DNA of 9,094 nt from positions 1-9,094 of the forward strand of contig JAWKSZ010000115.1 in assembly GCA_041402045.1 (NCBI GenBank), read 5' to 3'. The notes beneath the pieces are model-generated. The model was given only the letters and a program-made list of their open reading frames with translations. It ran no database searches and had not been told where the DNA came from. Position numbers and translations under genes: made by a program. Source of the DNA: JAGQRJ01 sp041402045. Its GTDB lineage: Bacteria > Planctomycetota > J058. This document shows, piece by piece, positions 1 through 6,804 of the stretch; the first letter of the stretch is position 1; every line of letters begins with the position of its first letter.

Positions 1-117
1 CGCGTCCTCGCAGCCGCCGCACTCCTCGGCGACCTTGGCCTCGCCCTCGCAGCCGCCGCAGTCGTCGGCGACCTTGGCGGCCTCGTCCTCACAGCCCCCG
101 CACTCGTCGGCGACCTT
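1..117 (-). repeat. In-gene repeats encoding KVA(D/E)(D/E)CGGCE, continuing off the left edge
   Basis: Three copies of a 39-42 base unit encode Lys-Val-Ala, two acidic residues, Cys-Gly-Gly-Cys and an acidic tail. The last visible copy ends at the window edge, so the array may be longer. The CGGC spacing (CxxC) is that of metal-binding or redox motifs. The unit differs from the adjacent GCC-type repeat but shares the Ala/Glu-rich spacer. Confidence 0.8.
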
Positions 118-489
118 GGCCTCCTCGGCGCAGCAGCCGTCCTTGGCGGGCAGCGCGGCGGGAGCCGCCACAGCGGCCTCCTCGGCGCAGCAGCCGTCCT
201 TGGCGGGCAGGGCGACGGGGACCAGCGCGGCCTCGTCGGCGCAGCAGCCGTCCTTGGCGGGAGCGGCGACGACGCCCTCGGCGGGCGCGGCGACGACGCC
301 CTCGCTCGTCTGACCGGCGGAGACGGCCACCGGGGCGGCGATCTGCGCGGCGGGCGCGGCGGTCGGCTCCTCGCAGGAGCTCTCGCAGGGGGTGCACTCG
401 CTCAGCGGGCAGCCGGCGACCATGACGTAGGTCCCGCCAGCAGCGGCGGAGCCGAGGACGACGGTGAACAGAAGGGAGGTGAGTTTCAT
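1..489 (-). CDS. Cysteine-repeat predicted lipoprotein, 3' end beyond window
   Basis: The frame is open from an ATG at 489 to base 1 (163 codons seen), so the C-terminus is missing. The N-terminus has one Lys, a hydrophobic stretch at residues 4-25, and then V-A-G-C at 24-27, a good lipobox. This predicts signal peptidase II cleavage and lipidation of Cys27. The mature part starts with four cysteines (27, 32, 35, 39), then an Ala/Pro/Val-rich linker (about 42-76). Three copies of an AKDGCCA(D/E)E unit follow (about 77-123), then at least three copies of a KVA(D/E)(D/E)CGGCE unit (125-163). There are 16 cysteines in 163 residues. An AGAGGA-like ribosome binding site precedes the ATG by about 8 bases. 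The family is not one I recognise. Paired cysteines in acidic repeats would fit metal binding or disulfide cross-linking at the cell envelope, but that is inference. The zinc-ribbon gene 78 bases upstream reads the same way and could share a transcript. Confidence 0.8.
   Translation of the reverse strand, partial: MKLTSLLFTVVLGSAAAGGTYVMVAGCPLSECTPCESSCEEPTAAPAAQIAAPVAVSAGQTSEGVVAAPAEGVVAAPAKDGCCADEAALVPVALPAKDGCCAEEAAVAAPAALPAKDGCCAEEAKVADECGGCEDEAAKVADDCGGCEGEAKVAEECGGCEDA
118..261 (-). repeat. Three in-gene repeats encoding AKDGCCA(D/E)E
   Basis: A 26-base stretch is repeated identically, beginning at 125, 182 and 236 on the plus strand (periods 57 and 54 bases). It lies inside the lipoprotein gene and encodes the Pro-Ala-Lys-Asp-Gly-Cys-Cys-Ala unit each time. 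The DNA identity, codon for codon, points to recent duplication within the gene or to homogenisation. Linkers between units differ in length by whole codons, so the frame is kept. Confidence 0.85.
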
Positions 490-567
490 GAGGGGTTCCT
501 CTCGTGGGCTCTCAAGGTGTCGCCCAGTGTCGCCACTGCACCCCGTCCGCTCAAGGGTAAACCCAGC

Positions 568-735
568 TCAGGCCGCCCGTCGGTAGCGCCCGCTGCGCCG
601 CTCGCTCTCGTCGGGGATCCCGAAGGACACCCCCGAGCCGGCGCAGGCGTTGCAGCGACGGGCCGCCTCGCGCTCGCCGCCGCACTCCAGGCACGGCCGC
701 ACCTTGATCTTGAACCACCGTGTGATCGCCTTCAT
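568..735 (-). CDS. Small double-CxxC zinc-ribbon protein (55 aa)
   Basis: The ATG at 735 is chosen because AGGAGG (747-742) sits six bases before it. The frame stays open upstream but without a comparable site. The 55-residue product starts with a basic amphipathic segment (MKAITRWFKIKVRP), then CLECGG (Cys15, Cys18) and CNACAGSG (Cys28, Cys31), followed by an Arg/Ser-rich tail. Two CxxC pairs nine residues apart, the second followed by Gly-Ser-Gly, resemble half of a DnaJ-type CxxCxGxG zinc-binding region. A single structural Zn(II) site is likely. There is no J domain, signal peptide or membrane segment. Its partner and role are unknown; small proteins of this kind often bind nucleic acid or another protein. 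It lies 78 bases upstream of the lipoprotein gene on the same strand. Confidence 0.7.
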   Translation of the reverse strand: MKAITRWFKIKVRPCLECGGEREAARRCNACAGSGVSFGIPDESERRSGRYRRAA

Positions 736-740
736 GTCGT

Positions 741-747
741 TCCTCCT
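741..747 (-). promoter_or_regulatory. Strong Shine-Dalgarno for the zinc-ribbon gene
   Basis: On the minus strand the sequence reads AGGAGGA followed by five bases and ATG. It is the best ribosome binding site in the window and fixes the start at 735 rather than at upstream in-frame codons. Confidence 0.8.
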
Positions 748-1021
748 GTCCGCCCACCCCCTGAATCGGCACCCGGGACCGCTTAGCTGGAGCCCCGATC
801 CAAGTCCTGTCCCTGCGGAGACCCGCATAGATCTTGCGCTCCGTGCGTTCCGCCACCCTTGCGTTGCAGTGCGTCGAAGGGCGAGTCGTATCTTGAAGCT
901 GCGTTTACCGTTGCACCGAGCGCGCGGGGTTTAGACCCGCCTTCGCGCCGAGCCTAACGGCGGCACCGGGATCGCATTACGGTAGGCCGAGCGTGGGGGG
1001 CTGAGACGAATGCGGAGCGTC
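748..1021. other. Divergent intergenic region before the zinc-ribbon and RHS genes
   Basis: No convincing gene is seen; short frames here on both strands have no ribosome site and no recognisable protein. It must hold the promoters of the leftward zinc-ribbon gene and the rightward RHS gene. A weak sigma70-like pair for the RHS gene is TTGCAG (864-869) and TATCTT (889-894), 19 bases apart, which would leave a leader of about 130 bases. The spacing is long and the match only fair, so this is a suggestion. I saw no clear terminator hairpin. Confidence 0.4.
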
Positions 1022-1028
1022 GGGGGAG
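1022..1028 (+). promoter_or_regulatory. Ribosome binding site deciding the RHS start
   Basis: GGGGGAG lies five bases before the ATG at 1034. The alternative in-frame ATG at 1010 has a poorer upstream sequence, and using it would place a charged stretch before the signal peptide. The 1034 start gives a textbook signal peptide. Confidence 0.55.
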
Positions 1029-1033
1029 ATCGA

Positions 1034-4000
1034 ATGAACGGGGCGGTCGCCCGCCTGCAGCGCGCGCTGTGCGTGCTCCTGGCTGGAACCTTCCTCCTGG
1101 GCCCCGGCCCCTGGCTCCCGGCAGCCCAGGCCCGGGCGAAGCCGCTGCCGGTCGTGCCGGGGCTGGACCTCGCGCCCTGGCTCGACGTGGCGCTGCCCGC
1201 GGGCACCGCGACCCTCACCGCCCCCGAGATCGCGCTCCCTGGCCCCGCCCCCCGGCCGGCCCTGCGCTGGACCTCGCGCCGCGGCGCCGCCGGCGCCTTG
1301 GGCCCGGGCTGGGCCACGAACCTCGAGCTGCGCGTGCTGCGCCGCGGTCCCCGCACCCTCTCCCTCAGCGGCCCCGACGGGATCCGGCGCTTCGACGCCC
1401 GCGACGGGCGCTACCTCAGCCGGCGCGGCGAGCCGGCCTGGCTCGAGGAGCAGGACGGCGGGTTCGTGTTGCGCGAGGGCGAGTCCCTGGCGCGCTTCGA
1501 CGACCAGGGCCACCTCGTCGCCTACGGCGAGGGGCAGGACGCGGTGCGCGTCGAGCGCGAGGGCGCGCGGGTGCTCGCGCTGCGCGACGCCCACGGGCGC
1601 AGCCTCACGTTCAGCTACGCCGACGACCTGCTGAGCGCCGTCGAGGACCACGGCGGCCGACGCTGGAGCTTCGCCTACGCCGAGGGCCGCCTCGTCCAGA
1701 GCACCACCGCCGCCGGCCAGCAGGTGAGCTACGGCTACGACGACGCCCAGCGCCTGAACGCCGTGCGCAGCGCGGGGGCGTCCCTGGGCCTGGCCTACGA
1801 CGCTCAGGGCCGGGTGCTGCGGGTCGCGGGCACCGGGGTCGACGAGCGCAGCTACGCCTACGCGGACGGCGCGGTCGAGGTCCAGGGTCCCGCGGGCTGG
1901 CAGCGGGTGCGCGAGCGCAGCACCGAGCGCGGGAGCCTGCGCGAGGTCGAGGACCTGAGCGGCACGCTGCGGATCGAGCGCGACGCGCGGGAGCTCCCCG
2001 TGCGGGTCGAGACCGCCGCGGGCACGACCCGGCTGCGCTACGACGCGGTCGGGCACCTGGTCGCGGCCCAGGGCCCCCAGGGCCAGGCCGTCGAGCTGAG
2101 CTGGGACGGCGAGCGCCTGGCGGCGATCCAGGGCCCCGACGGCGCGCAGCGCTTCGTGCGCGACGAGGCCGGGCGCCTGCGCGAGGTGCACTTCCCCGAC
2201 GGGAGCCAGGTCGCCCTCGACTACGACGCCCGCGGGCGGGTGCAGCGCTTCACCGACGCCGCCGGGGTCGAGACCGCCTACGCCTACGACGCCCGCGGGC
2301 TGCTCTCTGCGGTCAGCGGCCCCGCCGAGGTCGCCCTGGCCTACGACCCCTGGTGCCGGCTCAGCCGCGTCGAGCGCGGCGGGGACGTGCTGCGCCTGGG
2401 CTACGACGCCGCGGACCGGATCGTCGAGCGCACCGACGGCGTCGGCGAGCGCGTGCGCCTGCGCTACGACGTCAGCGGGAACCTGCTCGAGCTGATCGAC
2501 GCCCGGGGCGTGGCCACCGCCTACCGCTACGCCGACGCCCGCGGGCGGCCCTGGGCCGGGAGCGCCGGCGCCGAGGTCTCCTTCGCCTACGCGACGCCCA
2601 GGGCGAGCTCGCGCGGCTCGAGGACCGGCGGGGCTGACCCGCGCCTACGTGCGCGACGCCTTGGGGCGGGTGATCGCCGAGCGCGACCCCAGCGGGGTCG
2701 AGCACGCCTACCGCTACGACGGGCGCGGGCTCCTGGCCGAGGAGCAGGTCGCCGGCGACGTCACCCGCCACCGCTACGACGCCGAGGGGCGCCTGGTCGC
2801 GAGCCGCACCGCCGACGGGGTCGAGACCCGCTTCGCCTACGACGCCGCCGGGCGGGTGGTCGAGGTCCAGAGCCCGGACCAGCACCTGCGCCTGGGCTAC
2901 GACGCGCAGGACCGGGTGACCTCGGTCGAGGACGTGCTCGCCCGGACCACCCTGGGCTACGCCTACGACGTGCGCGGGCTGCGCAGCGAGCTGCGCGCGC
3001 CCTGGGGCACGACCCGCTACGCCTACGACGACGCCGGGCGCCTGTCCGAGCTGACCGACCCCGCCGGCGGGCGCTACGTCTACGCCTACGACGCCGCGGG
3101 GCGCCTCGCCGAGCGGCGGTTCCCCAACGGCGCGCGCAGCGTCTACGCCTACGACCTCAGCGGGCGCCTGCTCGAGGTCACGACCCGCGACGCCGAGGGG
3201 GCCGCGGTCGAGCGCTGTCGCTACGCCTACGACGCCGCGGGCAACCGGATCGAGGAGGAGACCTCCGCCGGGCTCGCGACCTTCGCCTACGACGACCACG
3301 ACCGCCTGATCGCCGCGCGTTACCCCGACGGGCGGGTCGAGGGCTACCGCTACGACGCCACCGGGAACCGCGTGGCCCAGACCCTGGGCGGCGTCGAGGT
3401 CGAGGGCGCGCACCAGGCGCAGCAGCTCGTGACCTGGGGCGAGGAGGCCTACGCCCACGACGCCCGCGGCGGAGTGATCGCCCGCGAGACCCCCGCCGGC
3501 ACCTGGCGCTACGCCTACGACGGCCGCGGGCGCCTGGCCCGCGCGGTCTCGCCCCAGGGCGTCGAGACCCGCTACGGCTACGGTGCGTCCGGGCTCCGCG
3601 CCTGGAAGGAGGTCGGGGGCGAGCGCACGCGCTTCGTCTACGACTTCGAGGACGTGGTGGGCGAGGTCGACGCCCGGGGCGAGCTCGTGGCGAGCTACGT
3701 CCACGGGCTGGCGACCGACACCCCGCTCGCGGTCGAGCGCGAGGGCACCCGGCACTACCTGCACGCCGACGGCCGGCTGAACGTGACCGCGCTCACCGAC
3801 GCCGCGGGTCAGCTCGCCGGGCGCTACCGCTACGCCGCCTTCGGCGAGACCCTGGCCCACGAGGGCGCGGCGAGCCCGTATCGCTTCGGCGGGCGGCCCC
3901 TCGACGCCGAGACCGGGCTCTACGACCACCGCGCGCGCTACTACCAGCCGGAGCTGGGGCGCTACCTCACGCCGGACCCGGCGGGGGCCTGGGGCGGGCT

Positions 4001-5168
4001 GCACGCCTACGCCTACGTCGACCACAACCCGCTGACCCGGGTCGACCCCGAGGGCGCCTGGCTGAACGTGGTGCTCGGCGCCGGGATCGGCGCGCTGGTC
4101 GGCGGCGGGCTCGAGCTCGCCACGCAGTTGATCGAGAACGGCGGCAAGCTGAGCGAGGTGCGCTGGGGCCGCGTGGCCGCGGAGACCGCCGGGGGCGCGG
4201 TGATCGGCGCCGCGACCTCGGTCGGCGCCGGCGCGCTCGCGGGCGCGGTCAAGGGCGGGCGCATGGCCAAGAACGCCGGGCGCCTGGCCCGCGCCGCGCG
4301 CCGGCTGAAGGCGCCGATCGCCCGGCGCTTCGCCGGGCTGGGGACCAAGGCCCGCGGCCTGGTGACCAAGGAGCGCCTGCTGGGCGTGGCCAAGTGGCCG
4401 CTGCGCTTCACCTGGGCCACCGCCAAGGGCCTGCCCAAGAAGATCGCCGACGGCACGATCTACGGGATCGTGAACGCGGTGCTCGGCGTGCTGGTCTACA
4501 ACCGGATCACCGCGGGCACCTTCAACGTGCTCAAGACCCTGCGCGAGACCGTGGGGGACTCCGGCGACGAGGAGGCCAAGCCCGACAGCGAGCAGGCCAA
4601 GGTGATCGCGATCGAGGCCCGGGACAAGAACCTGCGCGCCGCCCGCGACGCGACCCACAGCCGCACCGGCAAGGTCGACTGGACGGTCATGGCGATCACC
4701 GGGCTCCAGAGCCGCAAGGAGGGCCTCGAGACCCAGCGCCTGATCCTGCGTCAGAGCCCGCCGGTGGACGAGGCCGCGCTGGCGCGGATCGACGCGCGGA
4801 TCGCGCAGATCGACGAGCAGCTCGTGCGCTACCTGGACCTCATGGCCTGGTACTACCACCAGTACGACGAGATCAAGGGCGTGACCCTGCGCCGCATGCA
4901 CGAGTTCGGGTTCACGATCGAGCGCCTGCAGGCCGGCGGGCGCAAGGGCGAGACCGTGCGCGTCCCCGAGCGCGAGGACCTCGACCGCAACAGCGAGCTC
5001 GTGGGCTACGTCGTCGGGTTCGAGGGCCGCGAGGGCCGCTACCTGCTCAGCCAGCAGTGGCCGCGCACCGAGGCCGAGGCCGAGGCCGCCGCCGGCGGCG
5101 CCGCTCCCACGGGCGACCCCCTCGACGGCCTGATCGATCCGGCCCAGCTCCCCGCCGGGCAGCGCTAG
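1034..5168 (+). CDS. Secreted RHS/YD-repeat protein with unassigned C-terminal tail; frame broken twice near 2600
   Basis: With one base restored at about 2591 and one at about 2629-2633, a single 1,378-residue protein results. Residues 1-33 form a Sec signal peptide (basic start, hydrophobic core ALCVLLAGTFLLG, cleavage after A-Q-A). Residues about 40-185 are an N-terminal RHS domain with the LGPGW motif and short beta-like repeats. From about 190 to 930 there are dozens of YD repeats (Y-x-Y-D-x-x-G-R-L) of roughly 20 residues. The RHS core is at about 931-1010: YRFGGRPLDAETGLY, RARYYQPELGRYLTPDP, then NPLTRVDPEGAW. RHS proteins fold into a hollow beta-cocoon around a C-terminal toxin or effector, released at the DPxG motif. 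Here the tail is 368 residues (described separately). No VgrG, PAAR or other type VI part is nearby. As sequenced, the upstream piece (from 1034) runs in a wrong frame after 2590 and stays open to 5293. The downstream piece is open from 2637 to 5168, but its first possible start (GTG 2649) is inside a repeat. The gene may be whole in the organism if these are sequencing errors. Confidence 0.85.
1601..3822 (+). repeat. YD-repeat array (about 20-residue, about 63-base units)
   Basis: The encoded motif F/Y-x-Y-D-x-x-G-R-L recurs throughout, and at DNA level a GCCTACGACGCC-like block recurs at multiples of about 60-70 bases. Well-formed examples are YAYDARGLLSAV (2278-), FAYDAAGRVVEV (2833-), YAYDDAGRLSEL (3019-) and YAYDAAGRLAERRF (3082-). 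The later units are the most regular; those before about 2200 are more diverged. The array is the shell-forming part of the RHS fold. Its low complexity and extreme GC keep several other frames open by chance. Confidence 0.9.
2591..2634 (+). other. Two one-base losses splitting the RHS frame
   Basis: The frame up to 2590 reads ...SFAY. The expected continuation, A-D-A-Q-G-E-L-A-R-L-E-D-R-R-G, then L-T-R-A-Y-V-R-D-A-L-G-R, appears in two successive other frames. At 2591-2593 a GCCGAC (as found intact at 2530-2535) appears as GCGAC, losing one C. At 2630-2633 a G run is one G short, and without that base the intermediate frame meets TGA at 2635. Both losses are in short homopolymers, as sequencing errors or slippage mutations often are. 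Confidence 0.8.
4062..5165 (+). other. RHS C-terminal tail (368 residues), putative effector region
   Basis: This part follows the DPEGAW end of the RHS core. It opens with two glycine-zipper hydrophobic segments (VVLGAGIGALVGGGLEL, then GGAVIGAATSVGAGALAGAV), as often seen right after RHS cores. Next is a strongly basic stretch rich in Arg and Lys (about 4261-4370), and a third hydrophobic segment (GTIYGIVNAVLGVLVYNRI, 4456-4512). An acidic-to-charged helical part follows (about 4560-4900) with a likely coiled coil around DARIAQIDEQLVRYLDLM and a YYHQYDE patch. The end is an Ala/Pro-rich tail. I recognise no nuclease, deaminase, ADP-ribosyltransferase or protease motif. It could be a pore-forming effector or a structural tail anchoring the shell in a membrane; neither is shown. 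Confidence 0.6.
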
Positions 5169-5309
5169 CAGCCCGCTGGACTCTGCTCAGGTCTTGGGGT
5201 CGGCCTTCGCAACTCCTGACGACTCCGGCAGAGGTCGATCCACCAGGCCATACGGTTCGGTTGAGCCTAGGTGACGGACCGCGAACGAAGTGAGAGGTTG
5301 GGTAGGCGA
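5169..5309. other. Non-coding stretch after the RHS gene
   Basis: I find no supported gene, no immunity-like frame with a ribosome site, and no strong terminator hairpin. It contains the first copy of the direct repeat at 5246-5267 and marks a sharp fall from the extreme GC of the RHS gene. Confidence 0.4.
5246..5267 (+). repeat. Imperfect direct repeat, copy 1
   Basis: ATACGGTTCGG followed by a TTGAGCC end is matched at 5646-5668 by the same 11-base core followed by CTGGAGCC. The two copies are about 400 bases apart and bracket the ACR3 remnant. Origin unknown: they could be a trace of a recombination or insertion event. Confidence 0.45.
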
Positions 5310-5521
5310 GGCGAGCTCTTACCGGCGCTCACGACCTCGGCGAAGTCGATCACCATGATCGGGAACATCATCGGGAACAGGCAAATCGCAATCGGGATCG
5401 AGACCACGGGGGCCTCGCCCACGTCGATCGTGAGCTGTCCAGGTAGGTGGCCACTCCGGGTGCGACCTTGCCCAGGCCGATCCCTGCCAGAATGCAGAGG
5501 ATCACCCGCGACGATGCTCAT
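5310..5521 (-). pseudogene. acr3: Remnant of an ACR3-type arsenite efflux permease (N-terminal part)
   Basis: Two adjacent minus-strand frames join into one membrane-protein fragment. The first reads ILCILAGIGLGKVAPG then VATYLDS; after a missing C it resumes as LTIDVGEAPVVSIPIA, ICLFPMMFPIMV and IDFAEVVSAGKS. The order and wording match the first two or three membrane segments of the ACR3 (bile/arsenite/riboflavin transporter) family: LAGxxLG, then SIPIAxxLxxMMxPxM, then a (K)IDF-like turn. The Lys expected before IDF is absent, an in-frame loss of one codon. A possible ATG at 5521 is one base out of frame with the start of the homology. About 70 residues remain of roughly 350, and the homology stops near 5310. 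A working ACR3 exports As(OH)2O- through the inner membrane and usually sits with arsR and arsC; none is visible here. This is a dead fragment. Confidence 0.65.
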
Positions 5522-5594
5522 GCAGGGTTTGTCCACCAGGCTAGTGGCCGTAGCGGCGCTCAAATGACCTCAAACCCGCCTAGTCTTGCTGAAT

Positions 5595-6436
5595 TCAAGC
5601 CACCACGGCCCCAGCCCAGCAGTTCGTAGTGAGGCTTCGTCCGCAAGCTATACGGTTCGGCTGGAGCCGGGAGAGCCTCTCTGTGCGGGCTTCGACGGCA
5701 ACCGCCGAGGCTTCCAGGGCGCGGACAAGCCAGAAGACCCGCTTGGGCAGCGGTCCGTCCACCGCGTGACCGTCGGCCGCCAGCCGATCCAGCTCCAGGA
5801 ACTGACTGCGGGGATCGGAACCGAGCTGCTTGCGGACGAGAGCCACTGGCTTTCCGGCGCGGGTCAGCGGATGGGAGGGCGTGGCCTCGTTCATGAGCAC
5901 GGCCTCCACAGCAGCCTGCAGCTCGTCCTCGCTGGGGTCTGCCCGGTGCAAGCGGTCGATTAGGAACATGTAGAGCGAGTTGACCCCGGCTGCGGCCGCG
6001 CCGTCGCGGATGAAGACCGGAGCCCCGGGGGCGGAACCGGCAAGGCGCGGAGGCTCAGCGCCGGATGGCTTCGCTCGGGGAAACCTGGGTGCTGCACCAC
6101 GAGGGCTCGACGTGGCCGCAGGCTCCAGTAGCCCTCCCGGTAGACCTCGGTCCCGGCAGGGCGTAGGGCTCCAGGAGTCCGTCCGCCCCGCGATTGGCGG
6201 TATGGCCCCAGAGCGCTGGGTCGAACAGGCCCTTGTGCTCGGTGCGAGGGGCTGACCGGTTGATGGTCGGGGAGCTCGACGAGCCCAGCTGACCGGTGGC
6301 GCACGTCCGCGGATCCGAGGATTCGCAAGCGCAGGTGTTGAGGCGGGAGCCCACGTTGAATCCGAAGCCCTCCCAGAGTTCGGCTTCCAGTTCCTCGTCG
6401 CTGATCGGGTTCCGCTCGGGGAGCTCCCGCAGGTCC
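5595..6436 (-). pseudogene. Frameshifted gene of unknown function
   Basis: Protein-like sequence moves between the three minus-strand frames. Reading leftward: LRELPERNPISDEELEAELW and EGFGFNVGSRLN (6435-6340), then TEHKGLFDPALWGHTANRG and ADGLLEPYALPG (6243-6150). Next, in another frame, TEVYREGYWSLRPRRALVV and QHPGFPE (about 6150-6070). Finally, in a third frame, APVFIRDG, GVNSLYMFLIDRLHRAD, EDELQAAVEAVLMNEATPS and QFLELDRLAADGHAVDG (about 6025-5755), ending near 5595. At least three frameshifts are needed to join them. Composition is less GC-extreme and codon use less biased than in the flanking intact genes. I do not recognise the family; there are no membrane segments or obvious catalytic motifs. 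The last 130 residues look like a soluble helical domain. It may be one gene or two, and its upstream border with the DUF4265-like gene is uncertain. Confidence 0.5.
5646..5668 (+). repeat. Imperfect direct repeat, copy 2
   Basis: Partner of the copy at 5246-5267, with an identical 11-base core (5650-5660) and similar flanks (GC-A/TA before, GAGCC after). It falls inside the 3' end of the decayed minus-strand gene. Confidence 0.45.
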
Positions 6437-6804
6437 TTTGTCCGGAACCTCCAGCGCCAAGTAGGCGCGACCGAGGAGGTCTTCGTAGGGGTCGTCGAAG
6501 CGGCCAGGACATGCGCGCTGGCTTTCGGCCCACATGAGCAGTCCCAACTCTCGCGCCTCGTCAGCTTCGCCCGCGCACGATCCGCGACGTCCGCGCTGGC
6601 GACGTCGACCCCATGCACCTTGCCGGCCCGGTCACGGCCAACGTGGGGCCGGGGCTGGCAGAGACGGCGTCGGCGCTGCTCTCGCAGCCTCAAGGAAGCG
6701 GACGATGAACGCCGTCGGTCGCCCCTCTCGACGACTCGGACCACCTGCGGGAGCGACTCCGGTCGCCCCGGCGGGACGTCTGACTTCGACCACGTCTCGT
6801 GGGT
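6437..6804 (-). pseudogene. Frameshifted remainder of the DUF4265-like gene
   Basis: After the stop ending the upstream open frame, the protein continues in other frames. GLNPRDVVEVRRPAG comes directly after the broken point. Then PESLPQVVRVVERGDRR, with RPTAFIVRFLEAARAA in a neighbouring frame, then GKVHGVDVASADVADRARA. Last is ADEARELGLLMWAESQRAC and PGRFDDPYEDLLGRAYLALE, down to about 6437. The order fits DUF4265 proteins as I know them: E-x-LWA-x-PL-x-x-x-x-Y, then D-V-V, then a V-V-E-R-x-x-x-x-T-x-x-V strand, then a V-x-V-D-V-x-x segment and an acidic C-terminal helix. Four or more indels are required, so no product of this length can be made as sequenced. Confidence 0.5.

Noticed and set aside
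1..313. CRISPR-like array because of regular 26-base repeats
   Set aside because: Repeats are in frame within a coding sequence, spacers are similar to each other and encode the same acidic/Ala linkers; no cas genes.
35..397. Ser/Ala-rich plus-strand frame and Arg-rich minus-strand frame
   Set aside because: Both are shadows of the cysteine-repeat lipoprotein, whose frame has a ribosome site, lipobox and patterned cysteines.
977..2191. 404-codon open frame on the minus strand
   Set aside because: Also an antisense shadow of the RHS gene; its low-complexity Ala/Arg/Gly product has no domain, and the opposite strand encodes a clear signal peptide and RHS domain.
2626..2637. Programmed ribosomal frameshift at the G run before TGA
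   Set aside because: A G run directly before TGA is suggestive, but two separate shifts 40 bases apart would be needed, and no slippery heptamer or downstream structure is evident. One-base losses are simpler.
2472..4901. 809-codon open frame on the minus strand
   Set aside because: Antisense shadow of the YD repeats: regular GC-rich codons remove stop codons, and the product is a monotonous Val/Gly/Ala string with no ribosome site.
2591..5293. Continuation of the first RHS frame to 5293
   Set aside because: After 2590 the translation becomes an Arg-rich string while the recognisable YD repeats and RHS core appear in other frames.
5271..5567. Plus-strand 98-codon frame as an RHS immunity gene
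   Set aside because: It has no ribosome site, its product looks like no folded protein, and the opposite strand carries recognisable ACR3 segments.
5246..5668. Group II intron domain V, because of TACGGTTCGG
   Set aside because: The matching 5' strand of a 34-base domain V hairpin is absent at both copies, and there is no reverse transcriptase.
6251..6298. Repeated GCTGACCGGT pair 38 bases apart
   Set aside because: Only 10 bases, no symmetry with a known element, and within a decayed coding region; likely chance.
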